DNA of 64,000 nucleotides from Sacculina carcini (Eukaryota; Arthropoda; Thecostraca; Sacculinidae), in contig OU696581.1 in assembly GCA_916048095.2 (NCBI GenBank), forward strand, positions 2,310,445 through 2,374,444. The letters run 5' to 3'. The notes below the pieces were generated by a model, which was given only the letters and a program-made list of their open reading frames with translations, was not told where the DNA came from and ran no database searches. The translations under genes were made by a program, and so were the position numbers. Shown here piece after piece: positions 48,494 to 59,694 of the stretch; within the stretch, counting starts at the first letter, position 1, and every line of letters starts with the position of its first letter.

Positions 48494-48711
48494 TCAAAAG
48501 TTTGAAAGCCACTGAGCTACATACAGCTGAGGAAAAATTGGCCAAGCTGGTCACTCGCTTAAGTTTCAGTCACTAGATACGCCACTGTCAGATGCGCTCA
48601 CAACATGTACCATTTTAGCCAACGTCGATATTCATCGATATTCATCGCATCGTACTTCATCCGCTGAGCGGTTGGCCAAAATGGTTCGTTGGCTAAAACG
48701 GTCGTAACCCC
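48494..48711 (-). repeat. Right terminal inverted repeat of the 8.7-kb element
   Basis: Reverse complement of 40012-40229 with about six differences in 218 bases. Confidence 0.9.
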
Positions 48712-50035
48712 ACACATAATAGCAAAATGCCCTACCTTGTGGCATCTTCGGCATTCTTCATGTAGCGCCACACACGTCTCTTGCTCTGAATGTGCTTTTT
48801 TCCACATCTAGAAAACGTTTACACGTTAGAACACGTTAGAATCTTGAACACGTTAACATCTAGAACACGTTACACGTTTCTTCCCGTTCAATCACATCTT
48901 CCAGCTCCTATAAATGTTCCAGCAGCAAATTATATAAATATCTTTTGGATGTGTACATAGATTCTTGAGCCCACACCGATATTTATCGTTTTTCTGTAGT
49001 ATACGTGTTTTTGTGTGACTCTTGTGTGTCTTATTCCGCTGTGAGCCCAAGTTTTTTTATGATGCATTTTCATTTGTGTGTATATTGTGTGATTTATATG
49101 TATATTTTCATCCATGCCAATACTCTGTTGTATAAAGTGGCAATACATTTCTGATTTCTTATTTCTGATTTTGACGCCCTGACTGTAATGCGCTTCTGGT
49201 GCGCCTGACTATCAATGGACACGTATTTGTTGTCACTCTGTAGCTCCTTCTGATTTCGAGACGCATTTTCAGAGGCTCGGTATATGTCTACTGCTTTCTG
49301 CAATGTCAACTCAGAAGTTTGCAGCATTTTACGCAGAGATCCTGCGTCATTTGTGCCCACTAGAATTTTGTCTCTAATTGTGTCGTCATGAAAAAGACTG
49401 CAAAAATCACAGAATGACGCGATTTCTCTTATCACACAGAGAAAGTCATCGAATTTTTCGTCTTGTTCTTGATTTCTGTTGAAAAATTGTCTACGATCAA
49501 TTATTATATTGCGCTGTTGTCTCAGGTGTTTTTCAATTTCCTCCATCTCGTTTTCGATACTCACTGTAGAGTCACGAGGAATCCCCAAATTGTATTTGAT
49601 TATTCTGATCCACTCATCGTCAATTGCGGAATGCAAGATAACCCTTTGTTCTGACATTGGACGCATTGACAGACTGATCAATAATGCATACCCATCAAAT
49701 TTCTTTTTCCATGCATGGAATTCCCTCAGTGAGCAAGATGAATGCAATTGCGGAGCAATTGCAGACAAGTAATTTCGTGTTGGACCCACATCTGGTTGCG
49801 AATTTTGTGACTGAGTACGCAAAGACAATTTTTCCTCTAGAGCAGTAATTGTTGCATCTCTTTGAGCAGCAGCTTCTAGTACGGCAGCGTTCTGTAGCGC
49901 CTGTTTTTCAAGTAATTCTGCTATGCGTAATAACCCTGAATCCGACTGCGCCATGTTTAATATGAATTATGCGCCATATACTCAACTAAAATATATTTAA
50001 CCAACACGCTATGCACTTGATCAAAAAACAACACA
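48712..50035 (-). mobile_element. Ty3-type LTR fossil on the minus strand, gag and partial 5' LTR portion
   Basis: The 286-codon gag-like frame (49954-49097) has a coiled-coil start, a capsid-like middle (EFHAWKKKFDGY, RRQFFNRNQEQDEKFDDFL) and runs towards a zinc-knuckle stretch near 48780-48712 (CRRCHKVGHFAIMC), exactly where the 8.7-kb element inserted. The sequence 49954-50035 matches the outer end of the LTR at 36245-36443, so it is the last part of the 5' LTR. Beyond 50035 similarity to the other LTR is lost. It is the same broken copy as 36245-40011. Confidence 0.85.
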
Positions 50036-51234
50036 GCAGCCCAGGCAAGAGAGGAGATGGGCAAATGTTTCCAAGAGAGCAGATAAAAGTCAATATGAAA
50101 TACCAGAATTAATTTTAAAGAATTTGAATAAGTGTGTGTCACAATACTATAATAATTGACAAAATACAATATCAAAGACTTTAGCAACATTTAGTGCGCA
50201 CAAATGTTATAAATATATAATATGTTTACATCCATGTGATATTCCTACATGTCCAATTGATTTTTCCTGAAAAAATTCAGTACATGTCAACTTTTCTTAC
50301 GTGTAAGCTTAGTTAGCTCGTAAGCAATAAATACGAAGATGTATCAAATATTCATAATTTTATTTTTTAAATATATCTAAAAAACGTGCACTTGTGTATT
50401 ATAGTTTAATTATTATTTATTTTGATTATTGTAGAATAAACAAATAAAAGTTAACAGCAATAAGCAAACTCACCAGATCGTGTAGCAGTCGCGCAGTAAC
50501 GCTCGGTGTATCTGCCGCTGATAGTAGGTCGACCAGGCAAAACACAAAGTACGTAGCGAGAGAAACGCACAGTAACAGAGACACGCAGAGAGTGGTCCTG
50601 CCAGAATGACTGAAGTTAACACCTAACACATGTATATATAACTTTATGAGTTCAAATATTCGCTTCTTCCAAATGTCACAGCGCCCCTGATTGGTCGCTG
50701 CTTCTGAAACGCAATTTGATTGGTCAAATTCGAATTTGAAATTGCGCGTGAGGATAACATACGCATGGCGCCTTTTGGCGCGCACACTACAACATGACAA
50801 AAAACATCAACACCATCGATGGCGCGCACATGAATCATGCAAACTTATACAGTAATAATTATGAAAGTAATCATATCAAATGTGCACACACACCACACAA
50901 CGACCGACAAATTCTGTCACCTCTATAATTCCTAGTAAATGATTCTGCAGTTACATTATATGCATATGACTGGTATTTTCAGGATTACGCCGATATTACA
51001 CGCCATATGCTGTTCTGCCACGTTTTATTCCTAGTACATTTATATTCAGAATGTTTCGAAAATATATCTGTAGGTTCACACCATTTACAACATCCTTTGC
51101 TTAAATAGTAGTTTATACCTTAACAATTTCATTTGTCCCAACTGAAATCAAAAATGTCATAACTGAAATAAAAATTGTCCCAGCTAGAACCACAATGTAT
51201 GTTATTGATTTTAGATTTAATATTAAACTTAATT
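50036..51234. other. Gene-free stretch with Helitron-related fragment
   Basis: 50658-50739 is one copy of an 82-bp repeat (partner 53224-53305). About 50980-51120 resembles part of the 18.9-19.1 kb repeat (shared ttattcctagtacattta and catcmtttgcttaaa). A minus-strand frame at 50800-50426 ends near a donor-like gtgag at about 50475, but I do not recognise it. Confidence 0.45.
50658..50739. repeat. 82-bp dispersed repeat, copy 1
   Basis: Starts attcgcttcttcc and ends aaattcgaatttga. It matches 53224-53305 with about three differences. It contains two gattgg words (inverted CCAAT). Confidence 0.8.
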
Positions 51235-51242
51235 GTTATCAC

Positions 51243-52468
51243 TAGGGCTGTCAAAAAAGTAACCTAAAAATCAGAAAAAAAGTAACTTTATTTTCGAGAA
51301 AAAGTAACCTAAAAAAGTAACTTAAAAATAACCAGAGTTTTAAAGTTATTATCACTTTTGTATCGTTTTATCACATGTTTATCACGCCTTTGCTGATTAG
51401 TGCGCTATGTGAAATACACGGTTTGTTTGTTGTTTGTTTGTGAACATATAAAGTAACCTAATAACCAATAAAAAGGTAACCTAAAAATAACCTCCTTCAA
51501 AAAAGGTAAATTTCTGTTTGCAGTTCTGAAGGAAGAAAATACACCAGTCCTTCTTTTCTATCCTCTTTCCGAGTTGGTACTATTTTCCCATCCTCTCTCC
51601 GATCTGGTACCATTTTTACGACAAATTACCAAAAGTGACTTAACATAATTTAGCTAATATCGAAAAAAGGAGCATAACCATCAAAATATAATTTTAAGTG
51701 GAAAGCTCATACAAATGCGAAATACACTAATTGCAAATGTAAATATTTTTAGTAATGGTCGCAATAATGTTCTTTATATTTTTTCAATGGAACTTTTTAT
51801 CAAATAGCACGTACTACAGTAGCGTAAACACTGCATGTGTGAATGCCCCCCGTCCTCCCATATGTCAAACGTGGGATAATGGCGCTATCTCACGCCCTGA
51901 AAATCACTTGCAAATTCCTGTTAAAGTAAATACGTACTGTCAAGTGCTACAGTGCAGTATCTGGTATAGAGAGCTCACACATCGTACTATACCACGCTCC
52001 AAACATCTCACGACACCCTCCGGTTCGTGGACATTTACTTAAATGGAATTACACTTTCCTGCGTACCCAAAAACGTATAAATATCGAGTAGCACTGATAT
52101 TAAGATGAATATCAATTGCTAAATCCTAACAGCAGAAATGTTGACATTTCTTGATCTTCAGACCTAATATTCCATCTCTTTTCCTATTTTATCCTCATAT
52201 ATACCGTATTTGTGCCTCTTATCTGCAAAAAGTCACCAAACTTCGTGGTTAACTTACCTAATAACAAGAAAAATAACAAAAGGTAACCTGACGATAAAAA
52301 AGTAACCTTAAAAGCAAAAAAGTAACCTAACGATGAAAAAGTAACTTTTGGTAACCTAATAACTTTTTTAATAATTATCGTACACAACTTTTTCATGCAG
52401 TTTTAGGTAGCTTATGAAAAATTGACCTTTAGGTGAAAAAGTAACTTTATTAACTTTTGACAGCCCTA
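51243..52468. mobile_element. Non-autonomous hAT-type element, 1,226 bp
   Basis: Left end tagggctgtcaaaaaagt and right end acttttgacagcccta are inverted. The flanks gttatcac (51235-51242) and gttatcag (52469-52476) are an 8-bp target duplication with one change. Both ends carry many copies of aaaagtaacct, in direct and inverted form, as expected for transposase-binding subterminal repeats. The inside has no transposase; the frame at 51755-52042 is not recognisable. Confidence 0.85.
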
Positions 52469-52476
52469 GTTATCAG

Positions 52477-53608
52477 TACATTTTAATGTGTTTCACATGA
52501 AAAATGTAGCATTAGTCGTAAAACACAGATATGTACTACTTAATATGTACTATACAATTATGTGCTATGGTATGTACTACAATTACAATACAGATATGTA
52601 CCGTGTGTGCTTACTTTATGAGGAACTCTATCAGCCAATATATCAGTGTCAGCGTATAGAGCCACTGTTCTCGGAGAGCACTCGCGAGCAAATCGTGCAC
52701 ACACACAAACACACACATCTACAGAAACATCACACTTTCAGAGACGGTACTTTCCGTCTTATGACTAGAGTGACCTTTTGATGCGCTAAAAACCAAGAAA
52801 ATTTGCTCTAAAAATCCTAAAAGTTGCGCCAAAAAGTTGCATTTAAATTTTTGCAAAAATCTCACTTAGACTCGCAAAAGGGTAGTGAGAATCACTGCAT
52901 AATGAGAAACATACTTTTGTGAGGAAAATTTGTAATTTTTACATTCGATAACTATTTGACATTCGACACTTTTTTACATTGGATAACCACAATACGTTTT
53001 GAGTATTCGCGGTTGAGCTAGGATTGCATGCTTCATGAGCTTCAACTGTCATCTCACTGGCGATTTGGAAGCGCTAAAAATAACAAAGTTGCGCTAATAA
53101 GTTGACCGTGGACAGAAAATAATTCGGTTTTAACCGTGTACGAAGCTTTATAAATGAATTATTTGCTTTAAAATGGTAGAAGAAGCATTAAATTCATTAA
53201 TAGCATTAATTCTGCATTAATTAATTCGCTTCTTCCTAATGTCACAGCGCCCCTGATTGGTCGCTGCTTCTGAAACGCAATTTGATTGACCAAATTCGAA
53301 TTTGATGGACTACAATTGATTCGAGACGTTCGAGGAAATTCAGTTAGATATGCTGCAGGCGATGTTGACACGTGTCATGAACCAGGGAGTAAGCTTTGTT
53401 TTGGAGGTGAGCTTTGTTTGGTGTACCGCCCGCCTCTCTCTCTCTTTAGCTTCACTTACAGGGCACAACTAAAACAATCGGTATGTATGTGTGTGTGTGT
53501 GTGTGTGTGTGTGGCATACACTTGAACAATTCGGTATGCGATGTGTGCGCGTGTGTAACGTTTATAGCCATATGTGCGCGTGTGTAACATAAAGATGAAC
53601 CATTAGAG
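52477..53608. other. Gene-free stretch
   Basis: It contains the second 82-bp repeat (53224-53305) and a GT microsatellite (about 53486-53513). No gene seen. Confidence 0.5.
53224..53305. repeat. 82-bp dispersed repeat, copy 2
   Basis: Partner of 50658-50739. The sequence outside the 82 bases is unrelated on both sides. Confidence 0.8.
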
Positions 53609-53901
53609 CAAGGGTTGCCAACCTTTTTGTACTTGGGACCCCCTTCCCAGAACCTCGGAGTCCACGCGACCCCTTTTGTTTTGATTTTGCAGACTGTCAC
53701 ACTTGTCATTGAATATATACAAAAGGCTGATATAGTAGGGTGTATTTTCTGTGATAGAGAGGGAAAGGAAAGTCTGAAAAATGTTCAAGAATCCAGTAAA
53801 TATTTTTTGGGAAATTAAATCACATTTGTCCTAGCTGAACAAAAAGAACTTATATTCCTTAAAATGACATTAACATGGGGTTGAACAGCTATTAAACCCA
53901 A

Positions 53902-55195
53902 CTAGTGGGATGTTTGATGTTGCATTTCAGCAGTAAGCTTTGAAATTCGTGGCCGAGCGTTTGCTAGAGCCACCTTCATGTCATCTCCAACATCCAATCT
54001 GTTCCTATTCTTTGTTTTTATATTAACAAGCGTTGAAAATCCTGCCTCACACAAGTAGGTAGAAGCAAATGGAACTAGGACACGTAAAGCTATCATGCTG
54101 ACTTAGGAGTATGACGGATACATAGCGCACCAGAACTGAGTTATGGATTTCTCCTTGAAGAGATCACGAGCTGAAGAGTCGTTCCTTAGATTAAGAAATT
54201 CATCTTGGATATTATCTGGGATGTTGGATACTTCAAGTTCAGTAAAAAATGGGTTCCTTACTAGGGCCTCTTGTTCCTGTGATAGCTCAGGGAAGTAACG
54301 CTCGACTTCCTTTTCTAGAGACTGAAGATGTTCGATAATCTCATCCTTGAGGAACTGATCCAGTTGGCTCTGAGACTCATCCATCACTTCACAAAGTTTT
54401 TCAAACATGACGATGCTTCCAAGATTGGTTTTCCGACTCCAGTTCTGCAGTTTGGAAACAAAAGCCTGAAGACTATATTGAAAGAGGCGAACACATGTGT
54501 TTCCTTTCCTTGAAGCTTCATTTTGAGCTTGTTCAGCTCGTGAACAAATATGAAACAAAAAATGTCCGCCAGGTACGCAACCCTTTTATTACAGGCTTCA
54601 TCTTTGAAGTGAACCAGAATATCTTTTCTTTCTGGAGTCTCCAAGAAAAGCTGTATTTCATCTTTCATTTCAAAGACACGATTAACAACGTTTCCTTTCG
54701 ACAACTAACGTACTGCTGTGTAGAAGAGAAGGACTTCGTGGTCAGCATTCATGTCTTTGCATAGTTCTTTAAATAGGCGAGTGTTGAGTGTTTGAGTCTT
54801 CACGTTATTTACAATTTTGATTACAGAATCAATCACTTCCTGCAGAGAGGCAGGGAGAGTCTTGCTAGCGAGAGAATATCGGTGAATCATTGCAGTGGAT
54901 TCCCTTTGCTTGAGGTGCTAACTTCTTCTCTCTCGTTTGGAATCCTGATTTCGATCCCAGCATAGCCGGTGCCCCATCCGTACAAGCCCCACATACGTTT
55001 TTCCATTGAAGATCTTCATCTTGGAAAAAAGTTGAAACTTTTTCCATAATATCATCAGATTTTGTTGTGGTTTCAAGTGCACTGCAGAATAAGAATTCAT
55101 CATTAATGTCACCTGAATTAATGTATCTCACGAAGACAAGTAACTGACAACATGAACGTGTATATGTTGACTCGTGGAGCTGAAAGGAGAACAAC
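53902..55195 (-). pseudogene. hAT transposase pseudogene, catalytic and C-terminal part
   Basis: Recognisable blocks in order are QLHEST (start of the RNase H-like core), LLVFVRYINSGDINDEFLFC, CGACTDGAPAMLGSKSGFQ, SLASKTLPASLQEVIDSV, NADHEVLLF, QSQLDQFLKDEIIEHLQSLE, SARDLFKEKSITQFW, then the hAT dimerisation region FASTYLCEAGFSTLVNIKTK and NRNRLDVGDDMKVAL. These are close to vertebrate and invertebrate ZBED5/SCAND3-like transposases. The blocks lie in at least three frames: there is a shift near 54905, a stop near 54705, a shift near 54520 and a stop near 54105. It cannot make a full protein. The N-terminal block (SFDIAFEIAKQQKPHTIGET) lies beyond the LINE at about 58860-58800. Confidence 0.85.
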
Positions 55196-58100
55196 AACAA
55201 CAACAACAACAAACCATGTATTTGTTATAGCGCACTAATTTGCAAAGGCGCGAAAACGTACAAAATAGAGCAAACTAAGGTATAAACAGTGATAGGGGCT
55301 CAAAAAGAACAAAATTATATGAGCTGAAGTGACAAGGCGCAAAAAATATCAAAAGCAGGAAATATATACAACAATCAAGAAAATCAAGAAAATATACACA
55401 GCGAATGATCAGAGGCGAGAAAAAATGAAAGAATGGGATCAGAGAAGTGTAGCTGACAGAGAAAATATTTAAATTTGGTGTTGAGAGATAAGCCAAAAAA
55501 GAGTATCAACAATTTCTATAGGGGTAAGTGGGCGGCGACGGAAGAGACAGTAAGTATATATGAAGGGAAGCCGAAAAGGAAGAGTAGGATTTTTTCTGTA
55601 GAATGTGATGAGGAAGAGAGTTATAAAGTCGGGGAGCAGAAAAGTAGAAGGATTTGGCTGACCAGTTAGACTCGTGGTCAGCAGGAGGACATACGAGGGG
55701 CACTGGACGGCGACATAAAGGACGATCAGAGGGAGTTAGAAGCGAATATAGGTAAGAAGGTGGAGAAGGAGTATGGAGAAGTTTATAAACAATGCAGCAC
55801 AGCTTATGGTGGATTCTGGACAGAGCAGGCAACCAGCCAAGTTTACGAATATGGGTGGATGTGGGTGACTTGGGGGGAAGACGAAGGACAAAGCGACAAG
55901 AGAGATTTATTATCGACTGGAGAGAGCGGATGGATTTTAGAGGAAGGTGAAAAAATAAAGAATTGCAGTAATCGATATGCGAAAAAATATATGAATTAAC
56001 TAGGAGTAGAGCGGATGCCTCATCAAGATGAGAGCGGATCGGGTACAATTGACGTAAAACAAAACGACAGGAACGTGAAATTTTGAAAATGTGTTGAGCG
56101 AATGACAATGTGGGGTCAAATTGGACTCCTAGATTACGAATTTGTGAGGAAAGAGGTAGATCTATTGAACATGGAGTAATTTTGGGAGGATGGAAAAGAA
56201 GATAAAGAGTTTTCTCAGGGTTCAGTAGAAGATTTCGAGAGGATGCCCACTCAGCTATGTGGGAGAGAAGTTTAGGAATTAGGTTAGTATTGGCCAAAGA
56301 AAAAGGAAAATATATTTGTATGTCATCCGCATATATGTGAAAGGAGATGGGATAGCTGCGGAGAATAGGACAGAGGGAGGAAACGTACAGATTAAAAAGA
56401 AGAGGACCAAGAAGGGAGCCCTGTGGGACTCCGGATTCAAGTGGTCGAGGTGAGGAAAGTTCAGAATTACAGCGCACAGAATAGGAGCGATCAGTGAGAT
56501 AGGAGGACATGAGTGATAGCGCCGAGGAGGAGACACCAATATGGCATAGGTCATCACAAAGAATTGAGTGGTTGACGAGGTCGAATGCTGAGGAAAAGTC
56601 AAGAGAGATGAAGAGAACAGATTGACCTGAAGAGAAAGAAGCGAAAATGTCATTCAGTAGAGACAGAAGCAGGGTTTCAGTTGAATGATTAGAGACAAAG
56701 CCAGACTGACAGGGATCGAGAGCAGAATATATACAAGGCCGAAGTTGAGAAAGGATAGCAGCTTCCAAGAGTTTAGAAGGCAGAGGGAGCAAGGAGATGG
56801 GTCTGTAACTGCTCGGAGTGTTGGCATCAAGGGAAGGTTTCTTAAGGATGGGAGAAACAATGGCATGCTTGGAGGCCAGAAAAGTCCCGTGGAGAAAAGA
56901 GGAGTTTACCAAATGTGTAAGAAAAGGGGCAAGGAGTAGAATAGAGTCGAAAAGTGCACGAAAATTTATTGCATCTGAAGGACATCTGGACTTTTGCAAT
57001 TTTTTCAGATATTTGGCAGTGGCGGCTGGGGAGATGGGGGAGAAAGATGACAAAGAGCAGTCAGAGGAAGGGAAAGACAGTGGTAAAGAGGAGGGTGGTA
57101 ATTTAGCCTTGGCTTTGGCAATTTTCTCTGAAAAATATAAAGATAAAGTCGAAGCTGGAATGGAGCAGGTCTCAGATTTGGAGAAGCCAGTGATAGATTT
57201 TAGGGAAGACCATCTAGAGCGGGAAGAACTTGGACCAGAAGAGAGCTTGGATTGATAATAAGAGGATTTAGCGGCATCAAGGGCAGAAATGAAGGACTTG
57301 CGAGTCTGACAAAATGAAAACCAATTAGAGTCGGACCGAAACCGGCGCCAGCAGCGTTCACGGGCTCTCGACTTAGCACGAAGACGGCGTAATTCGGGGG
57401 TCCACCATGGCTGAGGAGAAACATTAGATTTGACAGTGTAACGACACATTGGGAATATTAAATCATTAATTTTAGATAGGGAGTCGTCCAAGAAGGGCAG
57501 AAGAGCTGAGGGAGGGAGGAAATAGTAAAGGTTAGGGTCAAAAGAGACAGAGGCGAGATTGTTGAAAAGTGAGGCATCAAAATGTTTGTAGTCTCGTGCA
57601 AAAAAAAATTTAGGCGGAGGATTGGTGTTACTGGTTTGATGACTCAGCTTAAATGAAATTAGGGAGTGATCTGATATGGCAATATCAGGAGGATATGTGA
57701 TGATGTCTGGAGGAATGAGCTTAGCAGATGTTTCGGTACAAATGAGGAGGTCAAGGGTATGACCTGATATATGAGAACGGCCAGAGTTCATTATGGTGAG
57801 GTCCCAGGAATTTAGAAGGGAAAGGAAATCAGTTGAGTGTGGGTGATGGGAGGGCTGATCAACCCAAAAATTAAAGTCACCAAGTAATATGAAGTTGTCG
57901 GAAAAACGCTGAAATAGGATGGCAATAATACTGTCGAAATCAGAATTGAATTGAGCCGATGAGCCAGGGTTATTATGGCGATAAACAAGTAAAATTCCAA
58001 GAGGACGCGCAGCAGGCAAAGACAGAGAAAGTGCAATGTACTCAAAAGAAGGGGAAGTAAATGAGAGATCATTGAGTAAATTTAGGGCAAAAGAAGAGCG

Positions 58101-58650
58101 GAGAATGACACCCACACCTCCACCTTTATACTTAGTAGAGGAAGAAGAAGATCGACAAACATGAAAGAACTTGAAAGAATTAGGCAATTGGGCAGAAAAA
58201 ACTGAAACATCAGACTCAAGCAGCCATGTCTCAGTAAGCATAAGGAGAGAAAGATTAAGGTGAGAAATAATATCACAAATATAGGACGTCTTATTACGGG
58301 CAGAACGGATATTGAGTAGGCCAACAGGGAAAAATTTAGGATCATTCTGAGTGCCAGACAGGTGAGGGGCACCAGGGAGGGTGAGAGCCGGTGCAGGGGC
58401 AGTGGTAGAGCGCGGGAGTAGTCATTGGTTAGCAGGGGAGGGCGGAGAAGAGACAACAGTAGTAGTGGGAGGGAGGGAAGTGGTAGGGGGAGCAGAGAGA
58501 GGGGTGGAGGAGGGTGATGGAAGAGGGGCCACAATGGTGCGTTTACGGAGGGACTCACGAACTGCGATGAAAGAGGGACAGCTGGGGAACTCTTGATTTC
58601 AGTCAACACCTGTTCCTTCACATCCATCGACATTTTAGAAATGCGCCTCT
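55191..58650 (-). mobile_element. L2/CR1-group LINE, nearly complete, nested in the hAT element
   Basis: The 3' end carries a (gtt)n tail (55191-55213, minus strand), preceded by a gcgctataacaaatac word like that at the other LINE tails in the window. The 5' limit is about 58650 but not sharp. One long frame (58241-55506, 911 codons from its first Met) covers most of it. Its apurinic-type endonuclease begins upstream of that Met with LLNIRSARNK and continues LTETWL, ILLGDFNFW and SDHSLISFKL. The reverse transcriptase has SSYRPISLLPLPSKLLE, FISLDFSSAFDLVNH, SGVPQGSLLGPLLF and the catalytic HIYADDIQIY (about residue 635). The C-terminus has SAKSFYFSAPRLYNSLP, typical of L2/CR1. A second frame at 58633-58082, rich in Pro and Leu, covers the 5' end. 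No ORF1 protein is clear. This is the best-preserved non-LTR element here. Confidence 0.9.
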
Positions 58651-59316
58651 GTATTGCTGCATCTTCTCATCATCATTCTCATCTTCTCATCATTGCTGCA
58701 TGTTCTCATCATCTTCTCATCATCATCTCCATCCTTGCTGCATCTTCATTGCACTGGCTTCTCCAAGAATACGATTTACTGCTTTCATCATGCAAGGCTT
58801 ATGAAATGTTTCTCCAATTGTGTGAGGCTTTTGTTGTTTAGCAATTTCGAATGCAATGTCAAACGAGGCTTCTACTACGGCTGCAGTTTGGCTACATTCA
58901 CACAGGCACATTAGATCACAGGCACGCATACATACACCTATAATATCATCTTTTGACATTAAACTAACGTAGCACACGTTCTGCTTTGCAATGAAGCAAA
59001 AAAGAAAAATGTAAATGCATGAGAAATGTAACTGATGGAACAAATATAATGATATCCTAAGCTACATTTTACAAGGCTAGGCGACCCCCAGTCAAAGCTT
59101 TGCGATCCCCCTGCCAAGGCTTTACCCCTGCCAAGGCGACCCCCCTGCCAAGGCAAGACCCACCGGCTGGGAAGCCCTGTTATAGATGTCTTACGGGAAC
59201 AGAACAAGTTGAATATCGAAAGATGTATTAATTTTTCAAATCAAACAGGAATTTAATTTTCGGCTGCAAAAACGCAGAATTAAAAAGACATTAGTAAATA
59301 TAGTTTCCCAAATAGG

Positions 59317-59601
59317 CAGTGTGGGGCTTGTGGGGCTTCATCCCCCCAAAAGTATGCCAAACCTCCCCTTATGCCCCCAAAAATCATAATCATGAGCATT
59401 AAATTTTCTTACCACTGTAAATTAAGCCCTGAAATTTCGGTTCAAGTTCGAGGACTGAATCATTGTGCTCCAGTCCCTTATTATAATAGTATGTAGTCAG
59501 CGTTCGAGTGTAGCTCTTAATGATTCACCAAGCCCCCTCAACTTTTTCCTTAGCCCTCCCCCCTCAGCCCCCCCATCGGAAAAATCCTGGCGCCGCCACT
59601 G
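59317..59601 (+). mobile_element. MITE family 2, copy c
   Basis: Starts cagtgtggggcttg and ends tcctggcgccgccactg. The interior shares agtatgccaaacctcccc and cccctcagcccccc with copies a and b. Confidence 0.7.
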
Positions 59602-59694
59602 CAAGTATGGCAATAGAAAGCTGGAATAAATTTCCCAGCGACATCATTTATCAACCAACAACACAATAGTTCAAGAAGAAATACTGTGGCGTAC

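Larger units (their letters stand above)
40012..48711. mobile_element. 8,700-bp insertion with 218-bp inverted ends and 8-bp target duplication
   Basis: Its two ends are inverted copies 218 bp long (40012-40229 and 48494-48711), about 97% identical; most differences are in the outermost 15 bases (ggagctactgccgta against ggggttacgaccgtt). The flanks ACACATAA at 40004-40011 and 48712-48719 are identical, an 8-bp target duplication inside the gag gene of a Ty3 fossil. Inside are AT-rich DNA, a 151-bp satellite (42411-44340), an exon-like block (44767-44961) and a decayed reverse transcriptase (45143-47140, minus). No transposase-like frame was found. An 8-bp duplication fits hAT, P, Merlin or Mutator-like elements; GG-starting ends fit Merlin or Mutator better than hAT. 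Superfamily is unresolved. Confidence 0.85.
53609..59179 (-). mobile_element. hAT transposon (ZBED5/SCAND3-type), decayed, split by a LINE
   Basis: The left end caagggttgccaacctttt and the reverse complement of the right end, cagggcttcccagccggt, are alike. Near the right end the word ccctgccaaggc is repeated in tandem. The minus-strand transposase lies in two blocks, about 58980-58750 and 55195-53902, separated by the LINE at 55191-58650. Without the LINE the element would be about 2.1 kb. The flanking octamers match poorly (cattagag and ttatagat). Confidence 0.8.

Noticed and set aside
50426-50800. 124-residue minus-strand frame with a hydrophobic stretch and a donor-like end
   Set aside because: It overlaps the 82-bp dispersed repeat, has no clear start, and the hydrophobic part alone is weak evidence.
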